From positions 1-10,764 of the forward strand of contig JADZBJ010000144.1 of the NCBI GenBank assembly GCA_020852155.1: a DNA stretch of 10,764 nt, given 5' to 3'. This DNA comes from Saprospiraceae bacterium (lineage in GTDB: Bacteria > Bacteroidota > Bacteroidia > Chitinophagales > Saprospiraceae). Position numbers and translations under genes: made by a program. Shown here piece after piece: positions 1-7,880 of this stretch (its first letter is position 1; each line of letters starts with the position of its first letter). The notes beneath the pieces are model-generated. The model searched no databases. It was not told the origin of the DNA and was given only the letters and a program-made list of their open reading frames with translations.

Positions 1-1302
1 CAGACCATCTAAAAGTTCGGGCGGGAGCGATTTGGTGGCTTTGGCGCCCAGTTCCTTGATTTTTTCCGCCTTGCCAATCAGCGTATCACCGGGTCGGACG
101 GCCGAAGTGAGTTTGTTCATCGCTTCGTCGTAGCTAGTTCGCGCCTGATCGAGCCGGCTGCCAATCGAGCGCAAGTCTTCCACGAAGGCTACAAATTTAT
201 CATACAGCAAACCACTCTGTCGTGCAATTTCAATGACCGAGCGACTTTGTTTTTCCTGACGCCACAGGTAAGAGACAGTGCGCATGGTCGCCAGCAAACT
301 GCCCGCGCTAACGATCACCACATTGCGCTCCAGGGCATCGGAATAGAGCCTTGGGTCGGCCTGTGTGGCAGCGCTCAAGGCACTGTCCAGGGGTACAAAA
401 AGCAGCAGATAATCCGGTGCATTGATTTGATACAGCGTCTGGTAATTGGTACGGCTCAGGTTTTCGACATGGCTGCGCAGGCTACTGACGTGGGCTTTCA
501 GGTGTTGTTCTCGGCGCACGGGGTCGGCGTCGTTGTAGGAGCGCTCGGAGGCGGTCAAGGAGACCTTGGCATCTACGATCAATTGTTTGTTTTCAGGAAG
601 TTGTATGATAAAATCGGGGCGTTTGGCTGCGCCTTCGTCATCGCGGAAAGTGGCTTGAGTCAGAAAATGCGTTCCTTTTTGAAGCCCTGCTTTTTCGAGT
701 AAGATTTCGAGTTGCATTTCGCCCCAATCACCTTGTGCTTTGTTCTGACCTTTCAGGGCCGTGGCCAGGTTGTGGGCATCCTGACTTAATTGCTGATTCA
801 GTTCGTGCAACTGTTCGAGTTCCTTGCGCAGGGTTGCTTTTTCGCGGGTTTCTTCCAGAAATTTCTTGTCCACATTTTCCTCAAACTCCCTGATTTTTTC
901 CCGCAGGGGAAGCAACACTTGCTGAAGTTGCTGGGCATTTTGCGCGGTAAAGCGCTGCGATTTTTCCTCCAGCAATCGGTTGGCGATATTTTCAAATTCT
1001 GTCTTGAAGTGTTGCTGCAACTCCGCTACTTCGCCTTTTCGTAATTCCAGCGCTTCATTCAGGTGGGCAATTTCCTGCTCGGCAGCCGCGAGGTTGGCGT
1101 ATGATTCGCGCAAGCGGGTCTCTTTATCCGACAACTCGGCGCGCATTTGCTCATGCTGCCGCGCGATTTCTTCATACAAGGCTTTCGGCACGACCTGTGC
1201 CGGGTCGTAATTTGTCGGAGTTGATGCTTTTCGTTGCATCAAGACAACCAGCAAGATGACCAAAAATGCGCCCAGAATAATCAGCAGCGTAGAATCAAGC
1301 AT
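1..1302 (-). CDS. rmuC: DNA recombination protein RmuC, 3' end beyond the window
   Basis: The open frame runs from an ATG at 1302 to the window edge, giving 434 residues without a stop; E. coli RmuC has 475, so only the tail is probably missing. An N-terminal hydrophobic segment (about residues 4-22) should anchor it in the inner membrane. A long charged coiled-coil (about 40-180) follows, then the RmuC nuclease-like domain. Family signatures visible there are GDWGE (E195), RPDFIIQLP (D230) and IVDAK (D244, K246), which fit a PD-(D/E)XK-type core. RmuC proteins limit inversions at short inverted repeats and are predicted nucleases; this is family knowledge and not shown here. The gene is separated from the upstream membrane-protein gene by an inverted heptad repeat, so it probably has its own transcription start. 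The assignment is firm. Confidence 0.93.
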   Translation of the reverse strand, partial: MLDSTLLIILGAFLVILLVVLMQRKASTPTNYDPAQVVPKALYEEIARQHEQMRAELSDKETRLRESYANLAAAEQEIAHLNEALELRKGEVAELQQHFKTEFENIANRLLEEKSQRFTAQNAQQLQQVLLPLREKIREFEENVDKKFLEETREKATLRKELEQLHELNQQLSQDAHNLATALKGQNKAQGDWGEMQLEILLEKAGLQKGTHFLTQATFRDDEGAAKRPDFIIQLPENKQLIVDAKVSLTASERSYNDADPVRREQHLKAHVSSLRSHVENLSRTNYQTLYQINAPDYLLLFVPLDSALSAATQADPRLYSDALERNVVIVSAGSLLATMRTVSYLWRQEKQSRSVIEIARQSGLLYDKFVAFVEDLRSIGSRLDQARTSYDEAMNKLTSAVRPGDTLIGKAEKIKELGAKATKSLPPELLDGL

Positions 1303-1305
1303 GAG

Positions 1306-1414
1306 TTAGTGATTAGTGATTAGTAGTAAGTGGTTAGTGGTTAACGGTAAGTGATTAGTTTTTCATCATTGAGTTGTTGAAAAAACTAATCACTTACCGT
1401 AAATCACTTACCAC
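1306..1414. repeat. Degenerate heptad array forming an inverted repeat
   Basis: Positions 1306-1361 parse into eight consecutive 7-mers: TTAGTGA, TTAGTGA, TTAGTAG, TAAGTGG, TTAGTGG, TTAACGG, TAAGTGA, TTAGTTT. The stretch 1330-1363 is complementary to 1381-1414 with three mismatches, and its inner 20 bp (1344-1363 with 1381-1400) is perfect around a 17-nt loop. It fills the gap between the stop of the membrane-protein gene (1419) and the rmuC start (1302). On the minus strand, the direction of both genes, no T-run follows the stem, so it is not a standard intrinsic terminator. The left side is almost free of C and the right side almost free of G. Confidence 0.85.
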
Positions 1415-1418
1415 TCAT

Positions 1419-3170
1419 TTAGTGTAAGCAAATTTCGACATCGTCAATATACAAGGGAGCGGAATGGGGGTTGGCTTTTTCGATAGTCAACTGAATTTCT
1501 CCATCACCGATCAATCCACGAATGTATTGAATATCCATGACAAACATTTTCCAGTCGGAACTCGCGGCAACAGGCCACGAGCCCATCGGAATGGCTTGCC
1601 CGGATGCTTGAACAAAGACATTCATATTCACTTGTTGATTTTCAGTGGATTGATAGTAAAGGTACATCGTGCCACTTATTTCCCCTTTTAAATCCTTGAC
1701 ATTCAAGATATTAAAATCGAGACCAACGGTATTGACAGAATCCAGGCGTTGAGCATATTGGCCTTTAAAAGCCTTTTCACGGGTAACGTTTGCCGGTTTG
1801 AAATACTCGTTCTGGTACTCAAAACCAGTGGTATAACATGCTTCGCCATTCGTACCCGCCTTGGGCGTCCAAACTTTTGAAAGCGCTATTCTGTCACGCT
1901 CCGGTTTTGACCACGGACGAGCACCCGCCAATGCGTAATTTTTGTTTTGCAAAGCCGCATTCACTGCTTTTTGGGCATGTTGTAAACCCGTTTTTTCATG
2001 TTGTTTTAGTCCGAAAATCGCGTGAAATGCCACTACGATCAACAATACGCCAAGGGCTATTTTGGAGAAATATCGGGTAGTCGCCAAACCCTCGGCAGCG
2101 TGCATGGCATACCATATGGAAACTGGCAAAAAGAGAAAAACACTCCGCGCATCCGGTGGACTATTTAGAAAACAAACACCCACCAACAGCCAAAGCACGG
2201 TCGCTTGTGGCCAGTTGTTCACGTTCATCTGGGTGGCCGACAGGTTGCCCCGAAACAGCCAGCCAATCAGCCAGCCAACCATGACAATAGCCGTAGCCAT
2301 CAACAACATCGCTCCCCAGCCCGCCAAGCCGTTGCCAAGGATGAACTGTTGGCGTTCCTGCATACTGCTTCCCATCATGGCCGAAAGGTCGGTCGTGGCC
2401 GAAGCAAAAAAATGATAAATCAGGGTCGGTATTTGCTGCGCATTTTCAGTGTGTAATCCGAAAAACAGTTGCGCCTCCCGCATGGGCTGAAATCCTTCGT
2501 TCATTAACCAGGGTAAATACGTTAGTCCAGCCGTTAGCGCACCTGCCAGCATGAACAGGATGCCCGTTTTTTCACGCCTGTTGATCCAGACGACCAAGGG
2601 AATAAACGGCGTCAACAGACCCCAGGCCGGATGTAACTGCATGACCCAAACGAGGCCAAATCCAGCCATAAAAAAGGAAACGGAAGCAGGCAAAACCCGC
2701 TCCTGATAAATGTTTCCGAGTTCGATGATACCCAGAAAAAACATCGTTGCCCCCACCAGCGCATACGCAAGGCTATCTGGATGGCAGGTGTATTGCAATG
2801 ACCACGGCATCAGCAGAACCCAGGCGTAAATCAACCACGATGGAAGGTTGGGCACACGCTTTGACAGGTACCAGCCCAGGCCAGTCAGGGACAAAAAAGT
2901 CAGGATATTCAACGCCAGAACGACGCTCATCGGATGAGCGTACAAGTGAAGTGGCACACTGACCAGCAAGCCTTGTAATGCGCCGGGAATGCGGTTGTCA
3001 AGCCAGGGTAAACCAGGACCCCACCAGTCAGTATGCCCGGAGCAGTAATTGCGCAGACCCGTCAGGAAATTCTGGAAGGCACTATCTTCCAGAAACTTTC
3101 CGGTTCCGTACCAAAGGCGAAACAGAAACGCAGATAACAACAGGATGCTCGTCTGGATATTCATTTTCAT
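1419..3170 (-). CDS. Polytopic membrane protein with C-terminal soluble domain, possible GT-C-type glycosyltransferase
   Basis: The protein has 583 residues from the ATG at 3170; an in-frame TTG at 3188 or a second ATG at 3164 are alternatives. Residues 1 to about 390 contain roughly ten hydrophobic segments with short loops, an arrangement typical of GT-C lipid-linked sugar transferases and related uncharacterised membrane proteins. I see no diagnostic acidic motif in the first loop, so catalysis is not supported by a motif. The last 140 residues or so (from about 440) are polar and rich in alternating beta-type sequence, ending in SAPLYIDDVEICLH, which resembles a jelly-roll or carbohydrate-binding-like fold. 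The start lies 45 bp after the DUF2142 gene, with no repeat array between them, so the two are probably co-transcribed. A role in polysaccharide or glycoprotein assembly is inferred from this partner. The gene is real; its function is uncertain. Confidence 0.75.
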   Translation of the reverse strand: MKMNIQTSILLLSAFLFRLWYGTGKFLEDSAFQNFLTGLRNYCSGHTDWWGPGLPWLDNRIPGALQGLLVSVPLHLYAHPMSVVLALNILTFLSLTGLGWYLSKRVPNLPSWLIYAWVLLMPWSLQYTCHPDSLAYALVGATMFFLGIIELGNIYQERVLPASVSFFMAGFGLVWVMQLHPAWGLLTPFIPLVVWINRREKTGILFMLAGALTAGLTYLPWLMNEGFQPMREAQLFFGLHTENAQQIPTLIYHFFASATTDLSAMMGSSMQERQQFILGNGLAGWGAMLLMATAIVMVGWLIGWLFRGNLSATQMNVNNWPQATVLWLLVGVCFLNSPPDARSVFLFLPVSIWYAMHAAEGLATTRYFSKIALGVLLIVVAFHAIFGLKQHEKTGLQHAQKAVNAALQNKNYALAGARPWSKPERDRIALSKVWTPKAGTNGEACYTTGFEYQNEYFKPANVTREKAFKGQYAQRLDSVNTVGLDFNILNVKDLKGEISGTMYLYYQSTENQQVNMNVFVQASGQAIPMGSWPVAASSDWKMFVMDIQYIRGLIGDGEIQLTIEKANPHSAPLYIDDVEICLH

Positions 3171-3215
3171 GGGCGAAAAATAGCACAAACTGACTTCCAG
3201 AACAGCAGCAGAATA

Positions 3216-4550
3216 TCAATTTATCCAGTAGCGGGCAGCAATGGCCCAAAACAAACAGAATTGGCAAAACAACATCAGGAGCGAAATGATGGCAAATGCC
3301 TTTGTTCGCCAGCGATTTAGCCAGCCCGAACAACAACTCATCAACACCAAGGGCAGCACCGGCGTGAAATATCGGCCTTGCCAGTTGTGAAATTCAGGCG
3401 CGCCGACACGATGCCACAGCAGGTAGTTGGTCAGCGCAAATGCCATCAAATAAAGCAGCGCAGCAAGCAGCAAAATCATTCGATTGCGGCGTGTCCATGA
3501 AATTGGCGTCACCGTTGCAACAACCAGGATAACGAAACAACACAAGCCGACCACCATCCAGTGGAGATAGTTTTTCTCCCAGCCGAATTTGACGGTGATG
3601 TGCGCAACAATGGCCGGCGCAGCCTTAATCCCGGAAACGGTCATCGTCTTCGCCGTTTGCAAAAGATGTTCAAGCACGTACGCCATTTGCGCATCAGGGT
3701 TGACACCGCTGTTCAGGGTTTGGCTGTCGCGCCATTGCGGATCGTACTGATCGTATGGAATGAAATATGCGCTGGCGGCAACGCTCCACAGCAGGGCCGC
3801 AGCAACGCCCAGGGCTAACCACCGAGCCGTTGACTGCCATTTTTCTTTCATTAAGGTCAATACGGCCAGGGGCCAGGCGATGAGTTTTTGAAGGCACAAT
3901 GCCGCAAAAAACGCCGGGGTGGCGCTGTTGCCCATCTGTCCTTTCGGTGCAACCCAAGCCGCGATGCACCACCAGGCCAGGGCATTCATCAATACGTCAG
4001 GATTGACGGAGGCGGCCATGACCAAACTGGCAGGCATGGCTGCCCAAACCAGAAAAAACCATCGAAAATCGCCAATTTTACTTAAAATAATGCTGATAAT
4101 CCACCACCAGAGCAGAAAGTTCGCCACGCGACCAGCGTACAGCGCAAACAGTGACGACAAACCAAGATTTCTCGAAAAAGCAATGGCGAGCGCTTGTGGC
4201 GCATAGCCCAAAGGCGCATACATGGCGGTATTGGCAAAGTCCTGGAATGTCCTTTCTGACGCATTCAGGGGAGCATTCAAACGGCCGTGAAGGTCAGCCC
4301 ATGAAACCCTGGCGTTCGGGTTGTTTTTCAGGTAAGCAAATTGACTGATGGTTGAACCAACTGCGGTCGGCAATGTTCCGCCCACGCGTTGCCCGTTTTT
4401 TTCCGGGAAAAAATGGCCCTCACTGACGTGCCAGGCTTTTAGAAAATGATTCGGTTCGTCAGGCGACTGAAAAGGCGGCAGCCATACCGTCAGGATTAAC
4501 CCGAACAGCAAACAGGCATTCCATAACCATCGCCAGGATCGGGCAAACAT
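3216..4550 (-). CDS. DUF2142 family membrane protein
   Basis: A 444-residue polytopic membrane protein, close to the usual family length. Features recognised as typical of DUF2142 are the first-loop motif PPFQSPDEPNHF (about residues 25-36) just after the first membrane segment, YAPLGYAPQALAI (111-123), the NPDVLMNALA stretch (183-192), and QGRYFTPVLPL (391-401) near the end. The DUF2142 family is uncharacterised but often sits in cell-wall and surface-glycan loci and has the layout of GT-C glycosyltransferases, where the acidic pair after the first helix is catalytic. By analogy D31 and E32 would be the key residues; this is inference. The ATG at 4550 is preceded by GAGAAA, and 10 nt further upstream begins an array of twelve 7-nt repeats that could affect expression. 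A second membrane protein follows in the same direction. Confidence 0.85.
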   Translation of the reverse strand: MFARSWRWLWNACLLFGLILTVWLPPFQSPDEPNHFLKAWHVSEGHFFPEKNGQRVGGTLPTAVGSTISQFAYLKNNPNARVSWADLHGRLNAPLNASERTFQDFANTAMYAPLGYAPQALAIAFSRNLGLSSLFALYAGRVANFLLWWWIISIILSKIGDFRWFFLVWAAMPASLVMAASVNPDVLMNALAWWCIAAWVAPKGQMGNSATPAFFAALCLQKLIAWPLAVLTLMKEKWQSTARWLALGVAAALLWSVAASAYFIPYDQYDPQWRDSQTLNSGVNPDAQMAYVLEHLLQTAKTMTVSGIKAAPAIVAHITVKFGWEKNYLHWMVVGLCCFVILVVATVTPISWTRRNRMILLLAALLYLMAFALTNYLLWHRVGAPEFHNWQGRYFTPVLPLVLMSCCSGWLNRWRTKAFAIISLLMLFCQFCLFWAIAARYWIN

Positions 4551-4558
4551 TTTCTCGT

Positions 4559-4645
<87 letters not shown>

Positions 4646-4713
4646 ATTTTATAATTTAGTATAAATCAATGACTTACAAAGAAAATTTACACGCAAAACT
4701 AAATCAACACGGT

Positions 4714-4807
4714 TTGTCATCCTGAACGCAGTGAAGGATCTGCTACCCACGAAGGGGAATGTTTCACGTCTGTTTGGCCAGATCCTTCACTGCGTTCAGG
4801 ATGACAA
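4714..4807. repeat. REP-like palindromic element, copy 1
   Basis: Perfect 29-nt arms (4714-4742 and 4779-4807), beginning TTGTCATCCTGAACGCAG on the left, enclose a 36-nt loop (4743-4778). A second copy lies at 7671-7761 in the same orientation, with a loop of identical length and 29 of 36 identical bases. Both copies are followed by ACTTTTT on the plus side, but no plus-strand gene ends here, so a simple terminator role for the neighbouring minus-strand genes is unlikely. Conservation of the non-pairing loop points to a dispersed element family. Similar GTCATCCTGA-type palindromes occur in many genomes as far as I recall; I cannot search here. Confidence 0.9.
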
Positions 4808-4871
4808 CTTTTTCTGAAGAAGGCGCCTATAAAAACCACCTAAATCACTGATTAACAACGAGTTGAAATAT

Positions 4872-4958
<87 letters not shown>

Positions 4959-4961
4959 CAT

Positions 4962-4982
4962 AACTCATAACTCAAAACTCAC
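4962..4982. repeat. Three further heptads (AACTCAN) overlapping a stop codon
   Basis: AACTCAT, AACTCAA and AACTCAC are consecutive 7-mers that run directly into the 3' end of the regulator gene; its TGA stop is 4979-4981 read in reverse. The reverse-complement word ATGAGTT also occurs at 1301-1307 beside the rmuC start, next to the other heptad locus. It looks like a different G-free word from the same repeat system. Confidence 0.7.
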
Positions 4983-6481
4983 TCAGGTTTTCCGGTCAGT
5001 TTTTCCAGAATACCCTGTACGCGTTTGCGCTCTTCGCGTTTTTCCAATACACGAGGCGGCGCCACACGCTCTTTACAATCTGCAATAGCGCATCGTTGGC
5101 AGGTTACATTCACTTCCATGTGCGGAATAGCCGGGTCATTCCAGAACTGAATGGTTCGGCGGGCATGTTCGTCGAGCAATACGCCAATTGTGACGCAGAC
5201 ATTATGCCCCGGCGTAGGATGTCCGTGTTTGGCGACAGCAATACACAGGTATTCATCGCTGCTATCCACGAAACGAGCGCGTTGAACGCCCGCCAGATAA
5301 GGCGTTTCGTGGTTGGCTTGTTCCTGATGCAACTGACGCAGCAGGGAAAGCGACAACCACCTGCGGCAATAATGTTCGCCCAGACCGGAAGCGTGAGGCT
5401 GGTGTTTCCGGTTGAGGTGCAATTCCTTGTCCATTTCAAAACGATCGTTCGCCACATCATGAATGAAACGCTGGAAAAACACTTTTTCCAGGCCAAACTC
5501 GGCCGTCATGACATTGAAACGCTGAAAAAGCACTTCCGGACTGGCATTATACTTTTCCATCATCTGCAACAAAGGCGCGGATGACCATGTATTTTGCCGA
5601 AACAGTCCGGCGACATCATCCACGAACGCATGGCGATTCACGAGAATAGCCACGGCGAAGTAGGCTGCCTTGTAGTTGTTGAGCGCCTCTTCAAAAGATC
5701 GTACATGCACGAAATTGGAAGCCAATGGTCGCTGATGTTGTAAATTCAGGACATTGAATCCGAGTTCTTTGGCCAACTGAAAGGCTTTTTGTCGCTCATT
5801 GAGTTGCCCGTTGAGCAGAATGCGCTGCGTGAACGGATTATACACCGAGCGGATGCCCGGCAAATTGGCCGCGTGAGCGTCAAGGCCGTTTTCCTGCACC
5901 GAACAGCCAAAGGTTTTATCCAGAATGGAAGACAATTGCTGCACGGTAACGCCGCCGCTGGAAGGCAGTTGATGTTCTTGTATGAACTGTTCGGCGCTTG
6001 CTTCAATTTCTTCGAAATAGTTGTTGCGCAATTCCTGATAGGCGCGCAATGCGGCAAAGAAAAAATGCTCTTCGCGGAGTGAGTAGTTGCGGGCAATTTC
6101 CAGCAAAGCCGAAATAAACGCATTCACCCTGTCGGGTGCGCGGGCGATGATCTCGATCACCTGCTGCAATTCGATACCGAACAGGTCGAGTGGCAGTTCG
6201 CTCAGGAAATTGCTTTGCAGGAGTTCAACCAGCGGCGCGTACATCCTCGGCAGCGCTGTCGAAACCAGTTCTTCTTTAGGGACGCCGAGGGCGTCGGCCA
6301 GTTTGGAAAGGTTGGCGGCTTGCGGGTATTTTTTCCCTTTTTCGATTTCATTCAAATAGGAAATGGAAATACCTGATTGGCGGCTCAACTCTTCAAAATT
6401 CCAGGATTTTTCCTGCCGCCAGTGCCGCAATTTTAATCCGAAAATAATGCGTTGGTGTTGTCTGGTTTTGTCCGTTGACAT
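4979..6481 (-). CDS. XRE-family transcriptional regulator, ScfR/RamB-like (IrrE-type plus DUF2083 domains)
   Basis: A 500-residue cytoplasmic regulator. Residues 11-72 form an XRE helix-turn-helix (LRHWRQEKSWNFEELSRQSG, then ISYLNEIEKGKKYP). The middle (about 170-300) resembles the IrrE/ImmA-type M78 peptidase domain, including LNERQKAFQLAKELGF (227-242), but the HExxH zinc motif is replaced by KELGF (238-242), so peptidase activity is not expected. The C-terminal part matches the DUF2083/ScfR pattern: HYCRRW (C372) and CQRCAIADCKERVAPP (C461, C464, C469). These cysteines could bind a metal or cluster; that is inference. Members such as RamB and ScfR control short-chain acyl-CoA metabolism (acetate, glyoxylate, methylcitrate), which is family knowledge. 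Its ATG overlaps the rmlB stop by one base (TAATG), so the two are translationally coupled. The target genes are unknown. Confidence 0.88.
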   Translation of the reverse strand: MSTDKTRQHQRIIFGLKLRHWRQEKSWNFEELSRQSGISISYLNEIEKGKKYPQAANLSKLADALGVPKEELVSTALPRMYAPLVELLQSNFLSELPLDLFGIELQQVIEIIARAPDRVNAFISALLEIARNYSLREEHFFFAALRAYQELRNNYFEEIEASAEQFIQEHQLPSSGGVTVQQLSSILDKTFGCSVQENGLDAHAANLPGIRSVYNPFTQRILLNGQLNERQKAFQLAKELGFNVLNLQHQRPLASNFVHVRSFEEALNNYKAAYFAVAILVNRHAFVDDVAGLFRQNTWSSAPLLQMMEKYNASPEVLFQRFNVMTAEFGLEKVFFQRFIHDVANDRFEMDKELHLNRKHQPHASGLGEHYCRRWLSLSLLRQLHQEQANHETPYLAGVQRARFVDSSDEYLCIAVAKHGHPTPGHNVCVTIGVLLDEHARRTIQFWNDPAIPHMEVNVTCQRCAIADCKERVAPPRVLEKREERKRVQGILEKLTGKPE

Positions 6482-7533
6482 TATTTGCGGGCGTATTGCT
6501 TATCGTAATATTCCTGATAGTTACCTGAAATGACATCCTGTAACCAGGCTTCATTGTCGAGGTACCATTGTGCGGTCATGCGGAAACCTTCTTCGAAGCG
6601 AATGGAAGGTTCCCAGCCGATTTCATTGCGCAATTTGGAAGCGTCAATGGCATAACGGCGGTCGTGGCCGGGGCGGTCTTTCACGAAAGTGATCAACTGT
6701 CGCGCTGTGCCTTGTGCGCGGCCCAGGAGTTCGTCCATGATGTCGCACAACTGATGCACGAGGTCAATATTTTTCCACTCGTTGTTGCCGCCGATGTTGT
6801 AGGTCTCCCCTACCCGTCCCTGATGGAAAATCGCGTCAATCGCCGAGGCGTGATCCTTGACCCACAGCCAGTCGCGCGTGTACAGGCCATCGCCATACAC
6901 CGGCAGCGGCTTGCCCTGGCGAATGTTGCTGATCATCAAAGGGATGAGTTTTTCAGGAAAGTGGTTGGGGCCGTAGTTGTTGCTGCAATTGGACAAGACG
7001 ACCGGCAAGCCATAGGTGTGGTGCCAGGCCCGCACAAAGTGATCGCTGGAGGCTTTGGAGGCTGAATATGGCGAGCGCGGATCGTAGCGTGTTTCTTCCG
7101 TGAAAAAGCCTTCTTCACCCAGTGAGCCGTACACTTCATCGGTGCTAACGTGGTAAAAACGCTTGCCATCCATTTGCCCTTTCCAGGCCTGAGTAGCCAC
7201 CTGAAGCATATTCACCGTGCCGATCACATTCGTTTCCACAAACGCCAGCGGGTCGCTGATCGAACGGTCAACGTGGCTTTCGGCAGCCAGGTGAATGACG
7301 CCATCGAACTGATATTTCTCAAACAACCCTGCGAGAAAATCCCGGTCCAGAATATTCCCTTTTTCAAAATGATAATTGGGCAAATGTTCAATATCACGAA
7401 GGTTTTCCAGATTTCCGGCATAGGTCAACGCATCGAGGTTGACAATCCGGGTGTCGGGGTATCGGTTTACAAAATGGCGTACAACGTGCGAACCGATAAA
7501 TCCTGCGCCGCCTGAAATAAGTATGGATGACAT
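6481..7533 (-). CDS. rfbB: dTDP-glucose 4,6-dehydratase
   Basis: RmlB/RfbB converts dTDP-glucose to dTDP-4-keto-6-deoxyglucose in the cytoplasm, the second step towards dTDP-rhamnose and other deoxysugars. The product has 350 residues, the normal length. Visible motifs are the NAD-binding GGAGFIG (8-14), ESHVDRSI (85-92), the catalytic TDE (131-133), YSASK with Y156 and K160, and SNNYGPNHFPEKLIP (184-198). I chose the ATG at 7533 because MSSILISGGAGFIG aligns with family N-termini; the open frame continues upstream to 7662 only through repeat-derived codons. The leader on the minus strand is therefore made of the C/A/T-rich repeat arm. The stop overlaps the ATG of the ScfR-like regulator. No rmlA, rmlC or rmlD is in the window, so the final sugar is not defined. 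Confidence 0.97.
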   Translation of the reverse strand: MSSILISGGAGFIGSHVVRHFVNRYPDTRIVNLDALTYAGNLENLRDIEHLPNYHFEKGNILDRDFLAGLFEKYQFDGVIHLAAESHVDRSISDPLAFVETNVIGTVNMLQVATQAWKGQMDGKRFYHVSTDEVYGSLGEEGFFTEETRYDPRSPYSASKASSDHFVRAWHHTYGLPVVLSNCSNNYGPNHFPEKLIPLMISNIRQGKPLPVYGDGLYTRDWLWVKDHASAIDAIFHQGRVGETYNIGGNNEWKNIDLVHQLCDIMDELLGRAQGTARQLITFVKDRPGHDRRYAIDASKLRNEIGWEPSIRFEEGFRMTAQWYLDNEAWLQDVISGNYQEYYDKQYARK

Positions 7534-7557
7534 GATGGATGTGATAATGTGATGATT

Positions 7558-7646
7558 TTTTGATTTTTGGGGATTTGGGGATTTGTTGAAGGTTGAAAAG
7601 TTGTTGAAGGTTGAAAGTTGTTGAAGGTTGAAGGGGTTGAAGTTGG
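7558..7646. repeat. C-free repeat arm: GGGGATTT and GTTGAA words
   Basis: Two GGGGATTT units (7569-7584) are followed by three 17-19-nt units beginning TTGTTGAAGGTTGAA (at 7583, 7601 and 7618) and a shorter remnant. GTTGAA occurs seven times. The whole run 7532-7646, starting inside the rmlB start codon, has no C on the plus strand. The words reappear reverse-complemented, in mirrored order, at 7783-7862. It lies in the rmlB leader. Confidence 0.9.
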
Positions 7647-7670
7647 CTTTTCCTCTTCTCATATAACCGT

Positions 7671-7761
7671 GTCATCCTGAGCGCCAGCGAAGGATCTGCT
7701 ACCCACGAAGCGAAATTAAGCACATCTGTTTGGCCAGATCCTTCACTTCGTTCAGGATGAC
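7671..7761. repeat. REP-like palindromic element, copy 2
   Basis: Left arm 7671-7698 (begins GTCATCCTGAGCGCCAGCGA) and right arm 7735-7761 pair with a few mismatches and one extra base. The 36-nt loop (7699-7734) matches copy 1 at 29 of 36 positions, including its first 12 and last 10 bases. As in copy 1 it sits in the centre of inverted short-repeat arms, and GACAACTTTTT follows on the plus side. The imperfect arms suggest an older or less well-maintained copy than that at 4714-4807. Confidence 0.9.
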
Positions 7762-7782
7762 AACTTTTTGAGGATGAAAAAA

Positions 7783-7862
7783 TTCAACCTTCAACTATAT
7801 TCAACTTTCAACAACTTCAACTTTTCAACAAATAACCAAATCCCCAAATAACCAATTCAACA
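7783..7862. repeat. G-free repeat arm: TTCAAC and AAATCCCC words
   Basis: TTCAAC occurs seven times (7783, 7790, 7800, 7807, 7816, 7824 and 7856), the same number as GTTGAA in the opposite arm, and AAATCCCC occurs at 7838-7845. The run 7777-7862 has no G on the plus strand. It ends about 20 nt before the stop codon of the pterin synthase gene. The arms are not perfectly complementary but keep the same words and order when read in reverse. Confidence 0.88.
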
Positions 7863-7880
7863 GCACTACAAAAACCTCGG

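Noticed and set aside
247..702. 151-codon plus-strand frame opposite rmuC
   Set aside because: Shadow of the conserved RmuC nuclease-like domain on the minus strand.
4714..4814. Intrinsic terminator for the ScfR-like regulator operon
   Set aside because: The T-run lies on the plus-strand side, opposite to the direction of the flanking genes; no T-run follows the stem on the minus strand.
5096..5584. Long open frame (162 codons) opposite the ScfR-like regulator
   Set aside because: Antisense shadow of a well-supported coding region; no domain recognised.
7534..7662. N-terminal extension of RmlB by 43 residues
   Set aside because: The extra codons translate the intergenic repeats, and the family N-terminus aligns with the ATG at 7533.
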